Shown here piece by piece: positions 45,701 through 54,474 of a DNA stretch of 64,000 nucleotides. A program made the translations under genes and the position numbers. Source of the stretch: Hydractinia symbiolongicarpus (taxonomy: Eukaryota > Cnidaria > Hydrozoa > Anthoathecata > Hydractiniidae); contig NC_079886.1 of assembly GCF_029227915.1 (NCBI RefSeq), positions 8,990,001 to 9,054,000 on the forward strand, read 5' to 3'. The notes below the pieces were generated by a model that searched no databases, was not told where the DNA came from, and was given only the letters and a program-made list of their open reading frames with translations. How positions within the stretch are numbered: the stretch's first letter is position 1; each line of letters opens with the position of its first letter.

Positions 45701-47929
45701 CAATCTTAACTTCCTTTTTAACTGTTAGCTAGAATGGTCAGGTTGGCTATGAATAGGCTTGCTCATGGATTTGAAGGACCAGGACTATTCAATAATTCTG
45801 AGATCTAAAGTGCCCAACAAGACGGAAATCTATTGACGTTTTTAAACAATTACACTAATTTGGTTTTAAAGAATTTGACCAATTTTAGTTCTAGGTGATT
45901 TACCAATCCATGAGAAGGTATCAGTTTTATTGCAGATAGTAATATCAAGTTGTCTTAATTGGAATATTTTTAACTCAAGAGCTTCAAGAATGTTATTTAA
46001 CAAACAAGTAAACGTACCAACACAACTTTGAACTGGCGATAAACCCTGTCCACGATTTATACTGTAACATTTCTTTGTCTCCATTTCAAATATATTAGCA
46101 AATGAATGATATATTCGATAAAAGGCACCCAGCACAACCTTGAAAATAAAAAAAACCATAGATATCTTTTTTGTGAGAATAACCAATTACCCCAGCCTCC
46201 TCTTTAAACAAAGGTAAAAAGGAAAAGGAAAAATGGAAAGCACAACAATAGAACAGTATGTCAATATGGTATATGAATATCAAAATTGTATAACCAATTA
46301 TATCTGCTGAGCTATTTTAAACAATAAAATGGCCCAATTCTTGTTGTTCTCGTTTTTAGTCTAGTTTTTGTGATGTCATGTTCTAAAATTGAGTTACTGC
46401 TTGCTATAAAATTGTCCAGACAAGAATTTTCTTGTTGTAGTTTAAATGCAAACACACATAAATCTACATAAAAAAATTCAATACAATAAACTGAATGCAA
46501 AATTTTCTAGTTTTCCATGCCAACATTAAATTAAACCTGTACCCGTTAATAGAACATTGTAATCGACATTCCAAAGTATTTGGTTGTGTATTGCGTAGAA
46601 GTTTACATACCTCTGGATACAAATTAAATCTTCTTAAAACATTTACATTGTCAGGATATTCAGTAATGTTACATTGAATGATTTGATACAAACCATTAAC
46701 AAATGATGGAGCCTCAGCTATTGTTTTGTAATATGAATAATATAATCCCTAAAACGATGTTTCATAGTTATAATCATGAGGTACTTGGTGAGATATTTTG
46801 TATGTCAAACAAAGAATACAAAAGAGGTTTACCATTTCAGTTCGGAATGATAATTCACGCTCCAGTGTTGACAAATGGGAAAAGAAACGTTGATTTTCAA
46901 ACATAGAACCAATGTGTTGACTATAAAAAATATTAAAAAAAAAACTTATTTTTTAATTGGTACAATACATTTTTTTCATTGACCATAGCACAAACAAGAG
47001 GAAAATGCACAACCTTTACATTGTCTTAATTGTAATAAAAAGAACAAGAGCAGAGTTCGTAAAGTAAGAAAGTTTATGCAAAAAAAACGATTTCCACAAA
47101 CATTAGATGCTTAACAAATAACGGTATTGGATTCTTTTTTTAAACAATTGTAAAAGCATATAAAAAAATGAGAACTTACTTGTGCAAATAACCAACAAAG
47201 AGTGCTAGGAAATGGAAAGAGATATATCATATCAAACAATTTGCAAATGTAATGAAAATTTTCTTATTTACATATTTAAAAAAAATTCCCTTTTAGCCTG
47301 CATTTGGAATTTGAGGTTTACACAGTGGCTAGCTTTGTATGTATCTATAATCAAAATCTATGTATTTTTAACAAAATAAAATGTACTGATCATCAGGCTT
47401 AACTGTATCATGTAAAAGATAAAATCAAGTGTGAGCTTTGGGTGTTAATTTATGATTAACATGGATTTTTTGACACTTTTAGAAAGTGGCAAAGGGTACT
47501 TATTTTGCAATGTAACGTTTGTTTAACATTTAAAATGTTGCTTCAATTCTTATGGAGATCAAAAACACTGGAACATACTATACTAACTTAATGAGACCAG
47601 AACAGGATAGTCACAAGTTAGTACTGGCATATGTTCACAACAGAACTTTATTTAATCTTGCACAAACATTGATTATTAATTTGATAACATATATGCTCAG
47701 CTTTGTAAATATATATGATTCTTAAACAGAGTGCCATTCCCTTAAACAAATAAAATTTCATCTAAATAATATACATACCTATTCCGAAGACAAATATTAA
47801 GTACTTGTAATCATGATCACCATGGTGATGATGATGGTGTTCTCCATGATGTTTGTGACTTATAAACTTCCCCCTCGGAGCTCCCTTTTGATGGTTTGGA
47901 ACTTTTGCATGTGTCTTTGCCTTTCCCAT
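30739..47929 (-). CDS. DPY19L: DPY19-like protein C-mannosyltransferase, 26 exons
   Basis: Multipass ER enzyme that moves mannose from dolichol-phosphate-mannose to Trp of W-x-x-W proteins (GT-C fold). Hand-assembled exons: 47929-47779, 47204-47180, 46920-46833, 46748-46611, 46138-46018, 44084-43991, 43689-43632, 43125-43034, 42357-42285, 41644-41618, 40939-40862, 40658-40606, 40460-40427, 39985-39929, 39660-39580, 39504-39403, 38604-38533, 38243-38179, 37646-37625, 37288-37169, 36798-36697, 36271-36230, 35508-35478, 33558-33459, 33121-32996, 30883-30739. All joins use GT/AG and sum to 2,097 nt: 698 codons plus stop, open throughout, matching the family's length. Diagnostic motifs: [19 protein letters not shown] (luminal loop with conserved Glu), [42 protein letters not shown]. 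The N-terminus is unusual, with HHHHHH at residues 31-36. The weakest joins are exons 18-19 (ending TG, then a 22-nt exon). SAMTOR lies 479 bp upstream on the same strand. Confidence 0.93.
31215..31281. repeat. Short tandem duplication in the last DPY19L intron
   Basis: CCTAAAGCTAAATTTACACTC is present twice, each time preceded by an ACTTTATCC(T/G)AG stretch; the unit is about 41 bp. Confidence 0.6.
31459..31531 (+). tRNA. tRNA-Arg(ACG), copy 1
   Basis: 73 nt without an intron. The acceptor arms GGCCTTG and CAAGGTC pair fully (one G-U) with discriminator G. The D arm has AATGGATAAGGC, the anticodon loop is CTACGAA (ACG, read as Arg CGN after wobble inosine), and the T arm contains the B box GGTTCGAGTCC. 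Five T follow at 31538-31542 as a pol III stop. It lies inside the last intron of the DPY19-like gene, on the opposite strand. Confidence 0.96.
31827..31899 (+). tRNA. tRNA-Arg(ACG), copy 2
   Basis: Identical over all 73 nt to the copy at 31459, 368 bp further on. The flanks are unrelated beyond a few bases, so it is not a recent tandem block. A T4 run at 31904-31907 can serve as pol III terminator. Also inside the last DPY19L intron, opposite strand. Confidence 0.96.
32100..32540. repeat. Stretch rich in AAGAAACTTTT motifs (DPY19L intron)
   Basis: ATAAGAAACTT or close variants recur about seven times between 32148 and 32545 at irregular spacing. Probably degenerate simple sequence; no other feature seen. 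Confidence 0.4.
35046..35396. mobile_element. 351-bp miniature transposon with TTAA ends, copy 1 (DPY19L intron)
   Basis: Flanked by TTAA at both ends (35046-35049, 35393-35396), with inverted ends AAGGGGCAACGGAACGGCTG and CCGGTTCGTAGCCCTTT. It is closely similar throughout, and of the same length, to the copy at 61374-61724. TTAA targets are used by piggyBac and Kolobok elements; the interior has no transposase, so the parent cannot be named. ORFs reading through it are not genes. Confidence 0.8.
44560..44700 (-). mobile_element. Second tRNA-derived SINE type, in DPY19L intron 5
   Basis: On the minus strand a tRNA-like head (about 44699-44629) has an A-box-like TGGTTATGGAG, a loop TTCGTAA and a B-box-like GGTTCGGTCC. 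A body with AGCAAGTGTCTTTACTACAG+CTACGGGTCAACC follows. The T stem does not pair well, so this is not a functional tRNA. The body differs from the SINE at 13.7-14.1 kb. Confidence 0.5.
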
Positions 47930-48394
47930 GCTTTTATTAAAATAATTATTCTAACAAACTGAAAAATCGACATAAAAAATAGATCAAACAATACTAGTCG
48001 ATAGCCTGTGAAACCCACAGGAAATTCATATAACTTTTTACAGGTACCATCTTTGCCTCATAGACAGACAATAATATCATAATATATAAATATATAACAA
48101 TTAAAAAAAACTTAACATTAATATTTTGACTACTTAGCTAGTAGCATATATTCCAGTATATTGGTATCCAAATTAAGTGGAACAGTTTACACACAGAAAC
48201 AGAAGCAAGTGCATGTTGCCATTAATTTTCAAAATAATAGTGTTTTTTTAATTATTAATATAATTAAACAAATAAAATAATAGGAAACTAATCTAAATAT
48301 ATTTAAAAAGTCTCAACATCAAAACATTATATCTGCATAGTATGTTATATATGGGTAAAAGCATATTAAAATTATGGGTTATTCCTTGTCATTT

Positions 48395-48400
48395 TTTATT
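48395..48400 (-). terminator. Poly(A) signal of SAMTOR
   Basis: AATAAA on the minus strand, only about 9 bases after the SAMTOR stop codon, implying a very short 3' UTR. Confidence 0.5.
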
Positions 48401-48408
48401 CTTAAATA

Positions 48409-49434
48409 TCATTCACATAAATCTGTATCAGGAAACAAATTCACATCAAAGCTTTCTTCATTACTACAAGAGATGTTATCAATAGTCTCCTGATCGTTAT
48501 CTTGGAAATCTTGTGGTATATAAATAAGTTCTGATAAATTAGTTGTGACTGTTGGGATTTGTTTATGTGACTTTCGAAAAGCCATACAATGTAGATGTTG
48601 CAGTTTTTCATATTTATATCTCTTAAACCCAAGGCTTTCAAGGGCTTTTTTCCAGGATTTCATCATTTCGGCGTGACGATTCTGATGAGAAGAGTCAGGT
48701 GTCACGATTAGTAACAATCCATTTATCTGCAAAGCTGTGTGAGCATTGATGCAGCATTGTAGTCTTTGAGAGGAAGAAGGAAAATAAGACAGTAATAAAG
48801 AAAATACCACAACATTGAAAATATTGGGTATTAGTTTATTGGCTTTTAATGCAGTTGTAATATCTTTAGCTAATCCAAAATTCTTCTGTGATTTTTCAAG
48901 ATACCTGCTAATATCTGATGCAGGATCAAGGGAAATATTTAAAAAGTCACATTGTATAACATCATCAACAGCTGGAGATATGTCAACAGCAAAGACATGA
49001 AATTCTTCAAATTCTTTAAAAGGGTTAAAACAACTACCAACATCTAATAACAATAATTTATTATTGAAAAGAGGTATGTTAATGTCCAACATTCTTACTG
49101 TTTCGGATATGGCTTCTACAACTTCAGGAGTTTCAGGTGCCCCCTCATCACGCAATCGCTGAAACATTTTAGATTTCTTTTCCTTTTTAATCATCTTCTC
49201 CATTCCACCATCAAAAAAGTAACTTTTGCAAACATCTCTACACCAAAGTATGCGGTTTTCTGTACAAGTTTTCTCCCAGTCATGTTTTGCAAGCTGATTC
49301 ATCGAGTAAGCGTATGTCTTCAGCACAGGCTTGTTATATAACAAATCTTTCCAAACATCCTCTGTTGTCATTCCCTCCCTTACCTTCTGCCGTAAGGATT
49401 TGTGTAGACTTTTTACCACATTGGCATGATCCAT
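48409..49434 (-). CDS. SAMTOR: SAMTOR (BMT2 homologue), S-adenosylmethionine sensor for mTORC1
   Basis: 341 residues in one exon; human SAMTOR is about 400. Known role: binds GATOR1-KICSTOR when SAM is low and restrains mTORC1; SAM binding releases it. The N-terminal helical part (about 1-110) has the family's TCTENRILWCRDVCKSYF and LRDEGAPETPE segments. The Rossmann-type part starts with LLLLDVGSCFNPF (Gly133) and AVDISPAV (Asp151); these have the same spacing as the human Gly172/Asp190 pair reported to be needed for SAM binding. Then come VVFSLLLSYFPS, LLIVTPDSSHQNR, MKSWKKALESLGFKR and MAFRK, all typical, and LIYIPQDF near the C-terminus. The acidic tail is shorter than in vertebrates. The start is the first Met, in good context (ACAATGG). 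DPY19L follows on the same strand; no functional link is implied. Confidence 0.93.
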   Translation of the reverse strand: MDHANVVKSLHKSLRQKVREGMTTEDVWKDLLYNKPVLKTYAYSMNQLAKHDWEKTCTENRILWCRDVCKSYFFDGGMEKMIKKEKKSKMFQRLRDEGAPETPEVVEAISETVRMLDINIPLFNNKLLLLDVGSCFNPFKEFEEFHVFAVDISPAVDDVIQCDFLNISLDPASDISRYLEKSQKNFGLAKDITTALKANKLIPNIFNVVVFSLLLSYFPSSSQRLQCCINAHTALQINGLLLIVTPDSSHQNRHAEMMKSWKKALESLGFKRYKYEKLQHLHCMAFRKSHKQIPTVTTNLSELIYIPQDFQDNDQETIDNISCSNEESFDVNLFPDTDLCE

Positions 49435-51783
49435 TGTGATGGTTATGTAAATTACTTAATTAAAATATTCACTTTTACAACTAAAGTATAATAAACATCT
49501 TTACAAGAAAAAAAAAATATGTTTTAAAATGGAAGGTTTAATATGTGTTCTATTTTTTAAATAATACTCAAATGCTTCGTATGGTAATGTTTCCTGGAAA
49601 CAGCACATCAAAAATAAAGTTTTTACGATAAACTTTCAAAAATGTTAACAGAAATAAACAAAAAGAGACTTCCACTAGCTGGATACTGTGTCAGACACAA
49701 CAGTGAAATGGCCTCGTACAAGGTACTGCAAACCAAAGGGCTGCATCAAGAGAAAGAAGGTATCACATTATAACACTGCACTCACAGACACCAAAATGCT
49801 TGATCATGACGTGAAGTTGTTGAGTTGGCTCAGGATACAACCTAGCTAAGGTGAGGTAAGGACTTTTACAACAATAAAAAGGGTTTTATATTTAAAGTGG
49901 GTGACAGAAAAAGCCTTGCATACACTTCTTTAAAATGAGCTTGTAATATTGTTATGTGAAGACATAGGTAAATTTGAATAGCAAAAAATTAACATAAAAT
50001 CAATGTTTTAAAGTAAAGTAGACAAACCGGACTGCTTAAAAATTTTATGGTCATGTATAATAGCCAACAAAGATTTAACTAAGTCATGCATTTTAAGTTT
50101 GTTGTGAAAAAAATGTCTGTAGATTTGCATTCGTAACACAACTTACAAGATTGTATGGCATATGCATTTTTAAAGTAGTTAGGCACTCACTTGTTGCATA
50201 GTTGGAGATTTTATTTTTTTACCTGGATAGTTATGTGCATAATAATTAAATGTGACATTCAGGATATCACGATTCATTAAGGTCTGTGTAACGTACTAAG
50301 CTGTCAGCTAGCTTTTTTTCAGGCTATTTAAATTTTAAATTATCGTTGGTGGAATTATACCTATTACGTAATTTGAGAGGCTGGGACACTTTGGCTAGTC
50401 TGTGGGGACAGTCCTGACCCAATTGCTTTGGGTTCTAAACAATACTGAGAAAAACAATGTATTTCAATTGAAGAAAAGTGTAGGAAATGGGTAAGAATGC
50501 AGGAGTCCTTCAGATGCCTCTTCATATGCAAGTATACCTCATGTTCCGAGCTTCAGACACCAATGAGTGGCAGTTTTCATGCTTAAAGTACCTGACATGA
50601 GACAATTGGGATGTCCTGAGAGTCAAGAGCTTAGACATGTTCTAAGAGCCAACCACATGCTAATTACTGGTCTTTATGCCCTAAGAGTCAGGCACATGTT
50701 ATAGTTGACATGCCTCAGTTACATTGTTTCCAAAAGCTACAAAAAAACCATCTGTTTTATAGGCAGCCCTTCATAATCCAGGCACTAGTAGAACCCAGGT
50801 GAAAAATAGCCTTTATAGCATCCGTAATTCAGGCCAAAATTCTCGATTTGTGGTAGCCGGCAGCTTTTTGGCAAAGAAAAAAATACCCCAAAAATGTTGG
50901 TCAACATTTAGTTTTTTAATATATAAATGTTAGACAACTTTGGTACCCACCAGTATGTTGGCCAACATCTTGAGCAATTTTTTAAAATTTTGAACTTGTT
51001 TTTCAAACGTTTCTTTTCAAACTTCTTTTCGAATCCTTTCTCACACAAATATTCCAGTTTTGACCTATATATATATGATGTATACATATGTTTTTTTCGT
51101 ATGATCCAGCCAGCCAGCAATATATAAACATGCAAGTGCACTAAAACCAATTTAGCACACCTTGGTAGATTTTTCCACCACATTTTTTTCTGTTTCAGAG
51201 CACGAATGATGATATGTAAATTTATACAGAGAAAATTAAGAAAGGTGTGGGTAAATGAATGTTCAACGTTTAATAAGAAACAAAATTGAAGTGGTAAAGA
51301 GGGAGGGAATAAGATTTTTAAACAAATAGAAATAAATTGTTCAGTTGCAAGGCTTTAGGGCACAGTTCAGTATGGTATGACACCTTCAGAAACATGTGTC
51401 ACACTTAATAAATATGCTTAACAGTACAAACATTCCAACTAGTAGTGCATGATCCACAACTTTGTAGAAACCAAATTGACATTTTTTAATATATCAACCT
51501 TTAATAAAATGCAATTCATTGTAAGTAAAACTACAGCTGAAAAAACAAGCTATAAATTGGCATGGACGTGCAAAACACGTGTGTTTGGTACCAAAAGAAT
51601 AACCTTTTCTTTGATCTCGCCCATACAATGCAACGAATCATTGCAGAACACATCAACAAAAGCAGCGCCATTTTGTGCCTTTGAACTGAAATCGAAAGTT
51701 AATCGAGGCGTTTGTTACACGGAAGAACAGTTGTAACTCCAACTCCAACTAGTGCCCAGTTTTTTTACTTTTAAAACACGTCA
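49435..51783. other. Intergenic DNA upstream of SAMTOR
   Basis: The SAMTOR promoter should lie here but I cannot place it. Near 51665 the minus strand has CAAAATGGCGCTGC, a YY1-like motif often found at animal promoters, so a distant non-coding first exon is possible. A degenerate repeat of CCTGAGAGTCAAGAGC / CCTAAGAGTCAGGCAC type lies at about 50610-50710. The ORF at 51449-51736 (+) has no recognisable domain. Confidence 0.35.
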
Positions 51784-52279
51784 TCGCCTCGTCCCCAGGG
51801 GTTCTTGCCTTTTCAGCATTGGAGCTAAGCGGCGAAAAATTTGCTAGCCGTCATGTGAGGGCTTGTGCAGGCAATAACACGTATTTTCTTACTAACTAAA
51901 CTTATAGTAATCCCACAGCTGGACAACTATTATGAAGACCTTCGTACACAACGCAACCATTTTTCTCTTCACCCAAAAGTGTGAGATGCTCTGAAAAACA
52001 ACATGCAGCTGGGAAGAACTTTGTGCTTACGTTTACATCACCGTTAAAACTGGGACGACAATAAGGAACCACTTCATAAGAACAGTACTAAAACCTGCAA
52101 AATTTCGAAGCAATTAACAAGTCCTGGGAACGAGGTTGACTGACTGCTTGATTAGTAAAAAGCATCAATATAGTATAAAATATGATCGCTCGGCGACAAA
52201 ATACTTTTTCTTAACAGATTGAACTTCTTCCACATACTTTTTTGTTTATTGCTTTAAGCACTTTGTTCATCCAAAATTC
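51784..52279. repeat. Half-copies of the AACCTCGTCCCCAGG family
   Basis: Left-end-like GCCTCGTCCCCAGGGGTTCT at about 51786 and right-end-like GTCCTGGGAACGAGGTTG at about 52121-52138. They may be one long divergent element or two broken ones. No gene between them. Confidence 0.45.
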
Positions 52280-52338
52280 CAACCTCGTCCCCAGAGTCTT
52301 GTGGCATCAACAGGCATAATGTCCTGGGAACGAGGTTG
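52280..52338. mobile_element. Palindromic miniature element (AACCTCGTCCCCAGG family), 59 bp
   Basis: CAACCTCGTCCCCAGAG at the left, GTCCTGGGAACGAGGTTG at the right; the arms match over about 15 bp with few mismatches. Among the shortest members. Confidence 0.7.
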
Positions 52339-53876
52339 CCAAAATTCTTAAAACCGGATAACATTACAACAAGTTTCTTCTAACCATATGCACGCGTATT
52401 TCTTACTTATTAAGATTTAACAAGGCTGATTATTTTGAACGTTTTCAGTCTCAATTTGTTTATATCAAAACATATGCTCCCCAATACCTCAGTCAAATAT
52501 TTACACCACAGTAATATATTAGCCATAAAAGCATCAACTCGCCAATTTTCCACAGTTGATAGCCTGCAAAGGCACTGTTAGGTAAAGTATGTGTGAGGTA
52601 AATAAACGGCAGAACACAATTTAGGCCAGGCCAGCAACAGTAAGCACATTTAAGAGTTTGTTTATAAACAAATAACTTTTTCCTAATATTTTTCTTTTCT
52701 GTAGCCAAGGCTTGAAATTTTCTTAATTTTAAATTGATTTTTACCCGACTTGTTAGACTTAGCCTAAGTCCTGGAAACGCGGTTATTTCAATGTTTCAAT
52801 GTTTTTATAAACTTATTTTTTTAAAGACATTTTGGTAACAGTCAGCCGACTGATTTCTTACCTTCCTCCTTTAGTTATTTAAAATAAAGCCTTCTATCCA
52901 GTCCAATTTTAGACTTATCCAGGGGTCGAATACTCAAACAGTAGAGAACTAGTAAAAACGTAGAATGCCTACACGGACCAACTTGTAAATCAACTCACCA
53001 CAAACCAATCTTAACCCCTGAAACTTTAATTGTAAACTGCTTTTCGTACACCGGTTGTTTTTTAATCTCTTCATCTTTTATAACTCCATGGTTTAATTCA
53101 CTTTCTCTGTGTTGCGCTAAACTAAAATATCTTCCAACCAACCTTTCTTTTAGGAGTTGTTGACGTTATTCTCAGCAGGGCTGTAATTCGCCTTCTAGTC
53201 CAGGACTATCGGCAGGCACGGGACTATCATAATTCCCGGCAAAAATGCTTTTAAACAGAAAAACTTGATTGTGTTTGAGTTTGGAATCAACCTCTATTCT
53301 AGGACTTTTTTATCAGGAGAAAATAAAAGCCCTGTGGCCAAAGTTGGGTGGATATGTGAAAATTGAAAGTTAGGATATTAAGAATATTAAGAAGAGCATA
53401 CAGTTTATTGAAAATATCTTCTTTAAAATTATACATATGCTTTAAGATCTATTTATATATTTACAAATGTGAAAAATCATTTTTTAAAACATTTTATGGA
53501 CCTATTTATTTTAGGAAATAAAAAATATGCAACAGATTTTACAACAACGCAATATAACTACTGCTGGAAGTTCGAAGTACTCTAATAACAATAGAGTAGT
53601 TTCAAAATATAGCCAAATATGACGTAAACAAGTTTTGCTACTCTCTCATTTACCCTCACGCGCGGAAAGGTTATGAAAAACTTGCTTGAAAGAAGCAAAT
53701 TGTTTATAAAGAAAATGTACAAGGTATTTAAAAGCTGAAGAAGAATAAAAACTGAAAGAAATTGCAGCAGAATATTGTTTGTCCACGATATTCCAACCTA
53801 AATATAAAAAAAGAATATAACTCATTATTTTATCTATGTTATTGGAGACTACTAAAAGATTTCTTTAAGGGGTGAG
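52339..53876. other. Intergenic DNA, nothing recognised
   Basis: AT-rich; a single right-end-like piece (AGTCCTGGAAACGCGGTT) near 52768. No gene seen. Confidence 0.4.
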
Positions 53877-54100
53877 TGCACATCGGCCGAAAAGCACGAC
53901 GTACTTTGCGCTGCGCAGTTAATCCGCGCACAACTTAAAATGGCAACGCTTCAGGCAAATTCATTGGTAAAAATCATGAAATTACGTATGCACATCGGTC
54001 GAAAAGCACGACGTACTTTGCGCTGCGCAGTTAATCCGCGCACAACTTAAAATGGCAACGATTTAAGCAAATTCATTGGTAAAAATCATGAAATTACGTC
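53877..54100. repeat. Tandem duplication, 112-bp unit, two copies
   Basis: TGCACATCGG(C/T)CGAAAAGCACGACG ... TTGCGCTGCGCAG ... CATGAAATTACGT is present twice back to back with only a few differences. The unit is GC-richer than its surroundings and contains the palindrome TGCGCTGCGCA. It lies about 375 bp beyond the 3' end of the DDR-like gene. Confidence 0.85.
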
Positions 54101-54293
54101 ATTGTACACTTAGGAATTACAGCGCTTTTAAAAAAGTTAGAATCATTTGACTTTCAAAACGATCAGCGTGTGGAAAAGCGCTATTAAATATTTCGCAATA
54201 TTGATCACTTTAACCGGCGTGCTAAAAGATTAAAGTGAACTTTCGCCTTAAAAAAATGCTAGTAAGGCAGGTCAAACTCTTTTTTTCACCGTT

Positions 54294-54299
54294 TTTATT
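54294..54299 (-). terminator. Poly(A) signal of the DDR-like receptor gene
   Basis: AATAAA on the minus strand, 176 bases after the stop codon at 54475. It supports the last coding exon being the true end of the gene. Confidence 0.5.
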
Positions 54300-54474
54300 T
54301 TATAACTTACTTCTCAGACAGATAAACCTCGGGACTCCTGACTTGAGCCAAGCTAGCTCTATAATTCATTTTCGATCAAATTAGAAGTAGTCTGGTACAA
54401 AGGTTATTAAATACAGTTTCTCGGCTATAGGTGATTTTAAAACAACTAAATACAAGTACGTACCGTGTTGGCAA

